Shown: in pieces, positions 1 to 5,975 of the stretch
Numbering within the stretch: the first letter of the stretch is position 1
How the letters are laid out: every line of letters starts with the position of its first letter
NCBI GenBank assembly: GCA_964649745.1
Contig: CAZYQI010000067.1
Coordinates: forward strand, 1-7,967
DNA: 7,967 nt
Direction: 5' to 3'
From: CAZEHS01 sp964649745
GTDB taxonomy: Bacteria; Bacillota; Clostridia; Peptostreptococcales; Acidaminobacteraceae
Translations under genes and position numbers: made by a program
The notes under the pieces: generated by a model
What the model saw: only the letters and a program-made list of their open reading frames with translations
Told to the model about the DNA's origin: nothing
Database searches by the model: none

Positions 1-14
1 CAATAGTTGGGGTG

Positions 15-50
15 GGGATTCACTGAATCCCTGCTCCTTTGTTGTTTTGA
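15..50 (+). terminator. Possible rho-independent terminator of an upstream gene
   Basis: An 8-base inverted repeat, GGGATTCA (15-22) and TGAATCCC (24-31), is followed by a T-rich stretch with runs of three and four T. The centre is tight, so the real hairpin would open by a few pairs. It may end a gene lying left of the window. The T tract is broken by G and C, so the call is tentative. Confidence 0.4.
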
Positions 51-78
51 GGGTGTTATAGTTATGAAGTAAGATCGG

Positions 79-108
79 TTGAGTTCGGATTGCTCTCCAA
101 AATATAGA
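79..108 (+). promoter_or_regulatory. Candidate promoter for the UCA tRNA
   Basis: TTGAGT at 79-84 and TATAGA at 103-108 are separated by 18 bases, a fair match to the vegetative sigma-A consensus (TTGACA / TATAAT). Transcription would start near 115 and run into the tRNA gene at 193 through a leader of about 80 bases holding the hairpin at 151-176. No better promoter is visible just upstream of the tRNA. Confidence 0.4.
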
Positions 109-150
109 GCAGGGCGAAGCAACAGGGACGGGCTGGTCTATCTGCTTCTA

Positions 151-183
151 AAGCAAAATGACTGTCTCTTTTGCTTCTTCTTC
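151..183 (+). terminator. Terminator- or attenuator-like hairpin in front of the tRNA
   Basis: AAGCAAAA (151-158) pairs with TTTTGCTT (169-176) around a 10-base loop and is followed by a pyrimidine tract (CTTCTTCTTCC). It ends about 10 bases before the tRNA. The stem is AT-rich, so alone it would be a weak terminator. It could end an upstream transcript, or attenuate transcription into the tRNA if the promoter at 79-108 is used. Sequence alone does not separate these roles. Confidence 0.35.
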
Positions 184-192
184 CGGTATCGT

Positions 193-289
193 GCGGGCAT
201 AGTGTAGTGGCAGCACGCAGGCCTTCAGAGCCTGTTTCATCCAGCACACCAGCTGGATAGCGCGGGTTCGATTCCCGTTGCCCGCTCCA
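193..289 (+). tRNA. tRNA with anticodon UCA (opal decoding), glycine-type identity, long variable arm
   Basis: All cloverleaf parts are present. The acceptor stem is GCGGGCA (193-199) with TGCCCGC (279-285), 7 bp, then U73 (286) and an encoded CCA (287-289). The D stem is 202-204/214-216, with a possible fourth G-U pair. U8, A14, G18, G19 and A21 are canonical, and G15 (207) can pair with C48 (261). The anticodon stem is CAGGC/GCCTG (218-222/230-234) around CTTCAGA, with U33 at 224 and anticodon TCA at 225-227. A 27-nt variable region (235-261) holds the 7-bp stem ATCCAGC/GCTGGAT. The T stem is 5 bp with loop TTCGATT. The 7/5 acceptor/T layout, short D stem, U8 and U73 argue against tRNA-Sec, which in bacteria has an 8-bp acceptor, a 6-bp D stem and G73. 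G1:C72, C2:G71, G3:C70, U73 and C35 match glycyl-tRNA synthetase identity elements known from E. coli. Cys (also U73) is less likely because the next acceptor pairs and the G15:C48 pair differ from E. coli tRNA-Cys. G37 after A36 is unusual. A tRNA scanner may label this Sec or suppressor. Confidence 0.85.
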
Positions 290-585
290 TCAAGGAACAA
301 AATAAGCAAATAAAAGTAAGGAAACGCCAATCAACAAAGAATCAAGCAGTGTGCATCAGTTGCGGTATACCTCTGCCGTTGATTAGATGCTCAAAAACTG
401 AAAAAGGCGAGAATGCCGTGCGGAAATGACAAGTGGTTCAGACGAAGGCTACACGTGGTGGTGGGCAAATAAGCTGAACTAACTACCGTTTTGAGGTCGC
501 ATAACAATGGCACCAGAAGCCTTTCACTTGAATGTTGACGCAGCGGTTCTAAATGAGTAGTTTGTGAAGGAAGGAGGTGTAGAGA
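290..585 (+). other. Region between the tRNA and the TGA-containing gene; no firm gene
   Basis: No ORF with a normal start and ribosome binding site is visible. In the same phase as the downstream gene, the frame is free of TAA and TAG from 208 to a TAA at 502-504, with TGA at 427-429 and 475-477. Its translation contains a CxxC (CISC) but has no convincing start. An 18-codon ATG frame (507-560) ends just before the next Shine-Dalgarno. AATCAAC (329-335) can pair with GTTGATT (378-384). No good promoter was found here: TTGACG at 535-540 has no convincing -10. The stretch may be a 5' leader co-transcribed with the tRNA. Confidence 0.4.
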
Positions 586-588
586 ATG
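571..588 (+). promoter_or_regulatory. Strong ribosome binding site setting the start of the recoded gene
   Basis: AAGGAGGTG (571-579) is close to the full anti-16S complement. GGAGG (573-577) lies 8 bases before ATG (586-588). The next codons form a typical signal-peptide start (MQRKQGAKR). A near-ideal site in front of a frame that would stop after 22 codons under the standard code is a strong reason to think the TGA at 652 is read through. Confidence 0.85.
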
Positions 589-1755
589 CAGAGAAAACAG
601 GGCGCTAAGAGAGTGGTGGCGATGGTGATGTTAGCCTTTTTATTTCAAATTTGAGCAGTTTCAACAGTAGAGGCTAGCAGCATCACAGATTCTGCCCAGC
701 AAACACCCGCGGTAGAGATACAAAAGCCCGTAGCCTTGAGGATGCAGATTGACAACAATTCTGTAACCGTGGGTTCTGGAAAAGAGACACTGGATGTGCC
801 TCCGACCGTAATGGGTGGAAGAACCATGCTTCCTCTGAGATTCATAGGCGAAAAGCTGGGATTAACCGTAGAGTGGAATGGGTCAATCCAAACCATCACA
901 TTAACCCGCGAAGGCAAGGAAATCGTAATGAAAATCGCGGATAAAACGGCAATGGTAGATGGTAAAGTGGTAACACTGGATACCCCGCCCGCTATAAAAG
1001 ATGGCAGAACCTTGGTTCCCGCCAGATTCATAGCAGAGGCAACGGGGGCGAAAGTAGATTGGAATGCTCAAACAAAAGAAGTAACCATTACGCCAGTTTG
1101 AGCATCGATGCTACCTGCGTCTACAACGTCTCCGGTTTCGTTACCAGAAGATGGTTCCAAGTTGATGGACACTAATCTGGAAGATTGAAAAAGTGCTTTA
1201 TATGAAATGTACGATAAGGCGTATATTGACAACCTTTTGGTAAAAATAGCAAATGAATCGAATAAGCTCATAAAAGAATTAAATAATTCTACTGAGAGAA
1301 TCAATAAACGCGAGTATGTTAGTGGGAAAGAGGTTTTGAAGTCCTTTTCTTTTAATGGGAAAGCGATAATGGTAACTCCTGGCGATTATTATTATAAATA
1401 TAAGATGGGCGACGGTTGTGTACCAGTATCTTATCTTCAAAAGTGTATTGATTCCCACAGTAAAGATAATGAATCTAGAGTATATGAGCGGATCATGCGT
1501 ATAGATTCCCCCTTCCGATGAATTGTGTCAGTTCCGAGCCCTCTTCATAAAGACGGAACAATAACCTTTTGGGTTGAAAATTGTCAAGGATCATACCGTG
1601 AAGTTGGGAATGGAGAGATATATTGGAATTGGGCAGCGTGAACTGGGCCGTTTTTCGATGATGCGTGAAACATGTTTATTGAACCATGAACGATTATATA
1701 TCATCAAGATGTACGCTATGAAACTATTAGTGTGAATGGCAGGGTAATAAATTAA
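586..1755 (+). CDS. Secreted copper-amine-oxidase-N-domain protein with seven in-frame TGA codons (proposed opal recoding)
   Basis: One frame of 389 sense/TGA codons runs from ATG 586 to TAA 1753-1755. TGA occurs at 652, 1099, 1186, 1519, 1639, 1666 and 1687 (codons 23, 172, 201, 312, 352, 361, 368), with no TAA or TAG between. Residues 1-30 form a signal peptide: basic start, hydrophobic core and VEA cleavage site, with the first TGA inside it. Residues about 53-171 are a double copper-amine-oxidase-like N-terminal domain with repeated motifs (PPTVMGGRTMLPLRFI and PPAIKDGRTLVPARFIAEA), a stalk domain of secreted and cell-surface proteins in Firmicutes. The rest (about 172-389) is a linker, a charged helical stretch and a C-terminal part I do not recognise; its function is unknown. 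Glycine fits every TGA site (for example FDDA-G-NMF and EP-G-TII). Trp or Cys cannot be excluded, but both also have normal codons here. A terminator follows the TAA. The part after about 1200 is AT-richer than the housekeeping genes, hinting at transfer. The alternative is a pseudogene, disfavoured by the intact frame and the use of TGA only. Confidence 0.72.
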
Positions 1756-1783
1756 TTATCGAGTGCGTATATATTTACTATTT

Positions 1784-1820
1784 AAGCCACTTTTCAAACG
1801 AGAAGTGGCTTCTTCTTTTC
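1784..1820 (+). terminator. Rho-independent terminator of the recoded gene
   Basis: AAGCCACTT (1784-1792) pairs perfectly with AAGTGGCTT (1803-1811) around a 10-base loop, followed by CTTCTTTTC. It lies 28 bases after the TAA at 1753-1755. This supports the view that the transcription unit, and so the reading frame, runs to 1755 rather than to an earlier TGA. Confidence 0.8.
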
Positions 1821-1841
1821 TGAGTATTCTCTGCTAGTTTA

Positions 1842-2008
1842 AATGGACTTATTGAAATTTTACATTACCAGATAGTGATCTTCGCAGAATTCAAAACAAT
1901 GTAGTTCTGAAAATCCTGTCAGAGCAAATGACCTTGAGTCAGGTTGCAGCCAAGTGCGCTGTCAGCCCAGTGGAGGCCATTTTGCTCGGCGTTCAGTCGG
2001 TGGTATAA
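1842..2008 (+). pseudogene. Short coding-frame remnant, helix-turn-helix-like
   Basis: A frame open from about 1861 (after a TGA; preceded by TAG near 1840) to TAA at 2006-2008 translates to a protein-like tail containing LSEQMTLSQVAAKCAVSP, which resembles a helix-turn-helix segment. The only ATG (1928) gives 26 codons and no ribosome binding site is visible. It is probably the 3' remnant of a regulator or transposase gene. The family is not identified, and chance is possible. Confidence 0.25.
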
Positions 2009-2009
2009 T
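2001..2009 (+). promoter_or_regulatory. Extended -10 promoter for the downstream secreted-protein gene
   Basis: TGGTATAAT is a perfect TATAAT (2004-2009) preceded by the TG of an extended -10. The -35 region, near TTTGCT/TTGCTC at 1981-1987, is weak, as is common for extended -10 promoters. Transcription would start near 2016, about 27 bases before the ATG at 2043. The ribosome binding site is AGGGGG at 2029-2034. Confidence 0.65.
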
Positions 2010-2042
2010 GAAGAAAATCGGATTGCTTAGGGGGAATTCTTA

Positions 2043-2951
2043 ATGAAAAGAATTGCTGTGATGCTAGCTGCCTCATTGCTTGTGACAGTGCCTGTTTTTG
2101 CAGATGATTCAATCAAGGTAATGTTCAACGGAGCAACGTTAAAGTTGGATGTTGAACCTGTCGTGAAAGAAGGGCGGACATTGGTGCCTGCCCGTGCAAT
2201 CTTTGAGAGCTTAGGTTGGACGATGAAGTGGGATTCGGATAAGAATCAAGTTGTTGCCAGTAAAAGTGAACAAGAGATTGTGGTGAACGTAGGCAAGACG
2301 GAAGCCACCGTTGTTGGAAAGACTGTCTATGTGGATGTTCCTCCCCAAATAATCAATGGAAGAGTGATGGTTCCCCTTCGATTTGTGGCAGAATCCACCG
2401 GTGCAACGGTAAAGTGGAATGACGTTACGCGGACGGTTGCGGTTGATGGGACAGGCGGCACTACGGCGTCAGATGTGATTCCGGGGCCGGTTCCGGGCAT
2501 TGCGGCTAATCAGGGAGGAAAAGGATGGTATTCTTTTGCGGAAGATTCAAACGGGAACCTGATATGCGATCCTGAAGCCAATGAAGCGACATTTACGATT
2601 AAAGAGAATGAGAAGTTCATCATCAAGAGCTCGAAAATCTGTGAAAAGGGAACGTCAACACTCTTCAATGGAGATGCCTGGGTGGTTTTTTGCATCCGTA
2701 CGGTGAAACCGGATGATTTCGGCGAGGACGTATATGTGCTGAAGGTGAAAAAGACAATTGTGAACGGCACATTCGACATGGTTTTCAATGACGGGGTCAA
2801 CAACCTGAACCTGAAACCGGGCAAGTATGGATTGTGGACACAATTGAACAATACCTCAAGCACCGACGTTGAAGACGGGAAGTACGGAAAATGGACATGG
2901 ATCGGGCATAATGGGGAGTATCACAACTTTCAGACGCTGATCATTAAGTAA
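2043..2951 (+). CDS. Secreted protein with copper-amine-oxidase-like N-terminal domain
   Basis: A 302-residue protein starting at ATG 2043, eight bases after AGGGGG. Residues 1-20 are a clear signal peptide ending PVFA, so the mature chain begins DDS and is exported. Residues about 23-137 contain two copies of the stalk-domain motif (KEGRTLVPARAIFESLGW and INGRVMVPLRFVAESTGA, each followed by a KW[DN] turn). This is the same domain as in the recoded gene at 586. A Gly/Pro-rich linker (about 138-155) leads to a C-terminal beta-rich region (about 155-302) with several Trp and two or three Cys that I cannot assign. The domain name comes from copper amine oxidases, but in Firmicutes it is usually a non-catalytic cell-surface module, and no oxidase domain is present. 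It has no internal TGA and ends in TAA. It is transcribed alone, between its own promoter and the terminator at 3065. Confidence 0.9.
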   Translation: MKRIAVMLAASLLVTVPVFADDSIKVMFNGATLKLDVEPVVKEGRTLVPARAIFESLGWTMKWDSDKNQVVASKSEQEIVVNVGKTEATVVGKTVYVDVPPQIINGRVMVPLRFVAESTGATVKWNDVTRTVAVDGTGGTTASDVIPGPVPGIAANQGGKGWYSFAEDSNGNLICDPEANEATFTIKENEKFIIKSSKICEKGTSTLFNGDAWVVFCIRTVKPDDFGEDVYVLKVKKTIVNGTFDMVFNDGVNNLNLKPGKYGLWTQLNNTSSTDVEDGKYGKWTWIGHNGEYHNFQTLIIK

Positions 2952-3064
2952 ATGCTGGGTGTTTCAAGGGAATATAAACATCGAAAGAGTCAGGCTTGAG
3001 AAGTATACAATGTGAACAATTTGTCAACTCGATCAAGTCAGACCCTTGGGCAGTTTGCTATGCA

Positions 3065-3119
3065 GGGAGTCATATCAACATAGGGGAAATATCCTGGTTG
3101 ATACGGCTCCCTTTTGTGT
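3065..3119 (+). terminator. Strong rho-independent terminator
   Basis: GGGAGTC (3065-3071) pairs with GGCTCCC (3105-3111), one A/C mismatch follows, then TATCAAC (3073-3079) pairs with GTTGATA (3097-3103). The 3' arm runs into TTTTGTGT. It ends the transcript of the secreted-protein gene, about 115 bases after its stop, and separates it from polA. Confidence 0.8.
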
Positions 3120-3159
3120 ATCATCGTTGGGATGTTTTAAGCATTTAAAGGAATAAGGG

Positions 3160-3189
3160 AGATATTGCCGCGCTGCGCTCGCAATGACG
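3160..3189. repeat. REP-like intergenic hairpin element
   Basis: ATTGC (3164-3168) and GCAAT (3181-3185) flank a GC-rich core with an internal GCG/CGC pairing. The pattern ending CGCTCGCAATGACG resembles a small dispersed intergenic repeat seen in many bacterial genomes. Only one copy lies in this window, so its repeat status rests on resemblance. The remaining bases 3190-3250 hold nothing I can name. Confidence 0.45.
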
Positions 3190-3253
3190 CTCTCATAACC
3201 ATTTGTGGATTTTCGAGGCAATCCCTTGAAAGCTTTCATGGCGGGTTCTTTTC

Positions 3254-3262
3254 TGATAGAAT
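3254..3262 (+). promoter_or_regulatory. Candidate extended -10 promoter for polA
   Basis: TGATAGAAT has the TGn extension followed by TAGAAT (3257-3262, five of six bases of the consensus). The -35 region is poor. Transcription would start near 3269, about 30 bases before the polA start. Confidence 0.4.
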
Positions 3263-3299
3263 AAAAAGGATAGTATGCTTTTTAACGAGGTGATGTTAT

Positions 3300-5945
3300 A
3301 TGGACAGAATATTGATTATAGATGGAAACAGCCTGATCAACCGGGCTTTTTTTGCTGTTCCAGGGCTTACAAATAAAGAAGGAACGCCTACCAATGCGCT
3401 GCACGGCTTTCTTCTCATGTATCAAAAGCTGCTGAACGAGTATGCCCCCACCCATGTTACCGTGGCCTTCGATATGAAAGCCCCCACCTTCCGTCACCAA
3501 TCCTTTGCCGCCTATAAAGGCACCCGAAAGGGCATGCCCGAGGAACTGAGGGTCCAGATGCCCATCATCAAGGAACTTTTGGATCTGTCCGGCATCCATC
3601 GCCTTGAATTTGAGGGTTTTGAAGCGGATGATCTCATCGGAACAGTGGCATTCATCGGCAGCGAACGGGGTGCCGAGGTGTTTGTTGCCACCGGAGACCG
3701 GGACGCCCTGCAACTGGTCAGTGACAAAACCCGAATCATTTATCACGGCACCAAGGGCAATCGCCTATACGACCGGGAGGCGGTCATTGAAGAATATGGA
3801 ATAAACCCGGAGCAGATTCCGGACCACAAGGGGCTCACCGGAGACGTCTCCGACAATATTCCCGGGGTTCCGGGCATTGGGAAGGTGACCGCCAGCAAGC
3901 TGATCCAGAAATTCAGTACCCTGGAGGCCTTGCTGATGAATACGGAGGCCATTGAGCCGGCTCGAATTCGGGAGCTTATACAGGGAAATATGGAAGGCGC
4001 CGCCATGAGTAAGCGTCTGGCTACCATTGAAACCCACGTGCCTCTGGAGCTGGATCTAAATGATCTTAAGCCCGCTGAGCCTGATAATCTGTCACTTCTG
4101 GGCTTTTACAGAAAATACGGCCTTACCACCATGCTTTCCAAGCTTCAGGCGAATTCTGCCGACGAGCGGCAGTGTGAGGCGGTTGTACTGGTAACGGATT
4201 CAGAGGTGGAGGCGTGGTGTGCCCGGGGCTTGTCTGCGAAAAAGGTCGTTCTCCATGTGCTGGGAGAAGAAGGAAACGTCCGGCGCAACCGGTGCCGTTA
4301 TCTGCTGGCCATCCTGCCGGATGAAAATACGGTGGTGATTAAGGAATCTCTTCTCATTACAGCGAAGCCCTTTCTGAAGGCTCTCCTTGAAAATCCGGAA
4401 GTGGATGTGATGGGCCATAATGTAAAGAAAGATATCCTGATTCTCCGAAATTATGACTTGATTATTGAACGGCCTGGGTTCGATACCATGCTGGCCGCAT
4501 ACCTCCTGGAGCCTCAACAGAAAAATCAGGAACCGGATGTGCTGGCTCTGGAATATCTGGACAGACCTCTCAGGGACTATGCCCTTCTGAAGGGAATGGA
4601 AACGCCGGAAGATCTTCTTGGCCACACGCTTCCCAAGGTGGTGACAGAAGTGGGAGCTGCCCTTATGGAGGTTCTTTATGAGCTGATACCGATCATGCGG
4701 GAGGCACTGCACAAGGCAGAGCTTCTGCCGCTGTTCACCGATATGGAAATGCCCTTGGTTGAAGTGCTGGCAGACATGGAATACGAAGGATTTGCTGTGG
4801 ATCAAAAGGCATTGAGGGTTATCGGAGACGAGCTGGATATCAAACTTGCGTCGCTGACAGAAGCCATCTATGCGGATGCAGGGGAATCGTTCAATATCAA
4901 TTCCCCAAAGCAGTTGGGTGTGATTCTTTTCGAAAAGCTTCAGCTTCCCACCGGCAAGAAAACAAAAACCGGGTACAGCACGGGGCAGGAGGTTCTGGAC
5001 AAACTGCGGTTTGAACATGTCATCGTGGATAAGATCCTTGAATTCAGAACCTACAGCAAGCTGAAATCCACCTATGTGGATGGCTTGTTCGCTGTAATTA
5101 ATCCGGATACCGGTCGAATCCATTCCAGCCTTAACCAAACCGTCGCCGTTACCGGGCGCCTCAGCAGTACGGAGCCTAACCTTCAGAACATTCCCATGCG
5201 GATCGAGGAGGGGCGGAAGATACGGAAGGTGTTCATTCCCCGGTCAGAGGAGAATCTGCTGGTGGATGCGGACTACTCCCAGATTGAGCTCCGCGTTCTG
5301 GCGCACATGTCCCAGGACCCCGGTATGGTTCAGGCCTTTGCGGAGGACTTGGATATTCATGCCGCGACGGCAGCCAAGGTGTTCGGCATTCCACTGGATC
5401 AGGTAACCTCTGTGGAGCGGGGACGGGCCAAGGCGGTTAATTTCGGCATTGTGTACGGCATGAGCGATTTTGGCCTGGCTGAAAACCTTGGGATTCCAAG
5501 GAAAACGGCTCAAAAATATATTGAGCAATACTTTGAAAGGTACGCAGGTGTCAAGCGGTTCATGGATGAAACAGTGGCCCATTGCAGAGAAACCGGCTAT
5601 GTGCAGACGCTGTTCAATCGACGGAGGTTTGTACCGGAAATAAGCGCGTCTAATTTCAACCTCCGGTCCTTTGGGGAGCGTACAGCCATGAATACCCCCA
5701 TCCAGGGCACTGCGGCGGATATCATCAAGCTGGCCATGATAAGGGTCTACCGTGAGCTGAAAGAGCATAAGCTGTCCAGCCGCCTTATTCTTCAGGTTCA
5801 TGATGAATTGATCATCGATTCCCCGGCATCGGAGCTGAACCAGGTCGAAACCCTTCTGAGGGAAGCCATGGAAGAAGCGGTGGTGCTTTCTGTACCCATG
5901 CGGGTGGACCTGAAGAGCGGGAAAAGCTGGTATGATACAAAATAA
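3300..5945 (+). CDS. polA: DNA polymerase I
   Basis: An 881-residue family A DNA polymerase that fills gaps and removes RNA primers during lagging-strand synthesis and excision repair in the cytoplasm. ATG 3300 follows GAGGTGA (3287-3293) by six bases. Residues 1 to about 290 are the 5'-3' flap exonuclease, with Asp8 (IIDGNS), EADDLIG, TGDRDALQ and a GVPGIGK helix-hairpin-helix. Residues about 300-480 are the 3'-5' exonuclease fold. Here the DxE metal-binding motif is absent (KKVVLHVLGEE stands at the expected place), though GHNVKKD and FDTML remain, so proofreading is probably lost, as in Bacillus-type Pol I. Residues about 500-881 are the polymerase: motif A DYSQIELR with Asp658, the O helix with Arg707, Lys711, Phe715 and Tyr719, and motif C HDE at 834-836. 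Length is normal. coaE follows after 30 bases, so the two are probably co-transcribed. Confidence 0.98.
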   Translation: MDRILIIDGNSLINRAFFAVPGLTNKEGTPTNALHGFLLMYQKLLNEYAPTHVTVAFDMKAPTFRHQSFAAYKGTRKGMPEELRVQMPIIKELLDLSGIHRLEFEGFEADDLIGTVAFIGSERGAEVFVATGDRDALQLVSDKTRIIYHGTKGNRLYDREAVIEEYGINPEQIPDHKGLTGDVSDNIPGVPGIGKVTASKLIQKFSTLEALLMNTEAIEPARIRELIQGNMEGAAMSKRLATIETHVPLELDLNDLKPAEPDNLSLLGFYRKYGLTTMLSKLQANSADERQCEAVVLVTDSEVEAWCARGLSAKKVVLHVLGEEGNVRRNRCRYLLAILPDENTVVIKESLLITAKPFLKALLENPEVDVMGHNVKKDILILRNYDLIIERPGFDTMLAAYLLEPQQKNQEPDVLALEYLDRPLRDYALLKGMETPEDLLGHTLPKVVTEVGAALMEVLYELIPIMREALHKAELLPLFTDMEMPLVEVLADMEYEGFAVDQKALRVIGDELDIKLASLTEAIYADAGESFNINSPKQLGVILFEKLQLPTGKKTKTGYSTGQEVLDKLRFEHVIVDKILEFRTYSKLKSTYVDGLFAVINPDTGRIHSSLNQTVAVTGRLSSTEPNLQNIPMRIEEGRKIRKVFIPRSEENLLVDADYSQIELRVLAHMSQDPGMVQAFAEDLDIHAATAAKVFGIPLDQVTSVERGRAKAVNFGIVYGMSDFGLAENLGIPRKTAQKYIEQYFERYAGVKRFMDETVAHCRETGYVQTLFNRRRFVPEISASNFNLRSFGERTAMNTPIQGTAADIIKLAMIRVYRELKEHKLSSRLILQVHDELIIDSPASELNQVETLLREAMEEAVVLSVPMRVDLKSGKSWYDTK

Positions 5946-5975
5946 GGGGTTATTAAAGCGGATAAAGGTGAGAAT

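Noticed and set aside
193..289. tRNA-Sec (selC), suggested by anticodon UCA, the long variable arm and 97-nt length
   Set aside because: The acceptor stem is 7 bp and the D stem 3-4 bp; U8 and U73 are present. Bacterial tRNA-Sec has an 8-bp acceptor, a 6-bp D stem and G73. Seven UGAs in one non-redox stalk protein, with no clear SECIS hairpins sought or seen, also do not fit selenocysteine.
148..330. Minus-strand ORF of 60 residues containing GNGNRTRA
   Set aside because: It is the antisense of the tRNA; this peptide pattern is a known artefact of translating tRNA 3' halves.
387..482. Alternative short frame (ATG 387 to TAA 480) with one TGA and a WWW run
   Set aside because: It is only 31 codons, has no ribosome binding site and overlaps another open frame, so it is probably chance.
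736..1521. Two separate short genes, one from TTG 736 to TGA 1101 and one from ATG 1207 to TGA 1521
   Set aside because: Both lie in the same phase as the long frame, lack their own ribosome binding sites, and the first would miss its signal peptide, which is present in frame upstream of the TGA at 652.
586..1755. Pseudogene decayed by stop mutations
   Set aside because: There is no frameshift, all internal stops are TGA, a near-ideal ribosome binding site and a terminator frame the gene, and a UCA tRNA lies next to it. It is not fully excluded without homologues.
4200..5138. Minus-strand ORF of 312 residues inside polA
   Set aside because: polA is intact on the plus strand with all motifs. 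The antisense frame has no ribosome binding site or recognisable domain.
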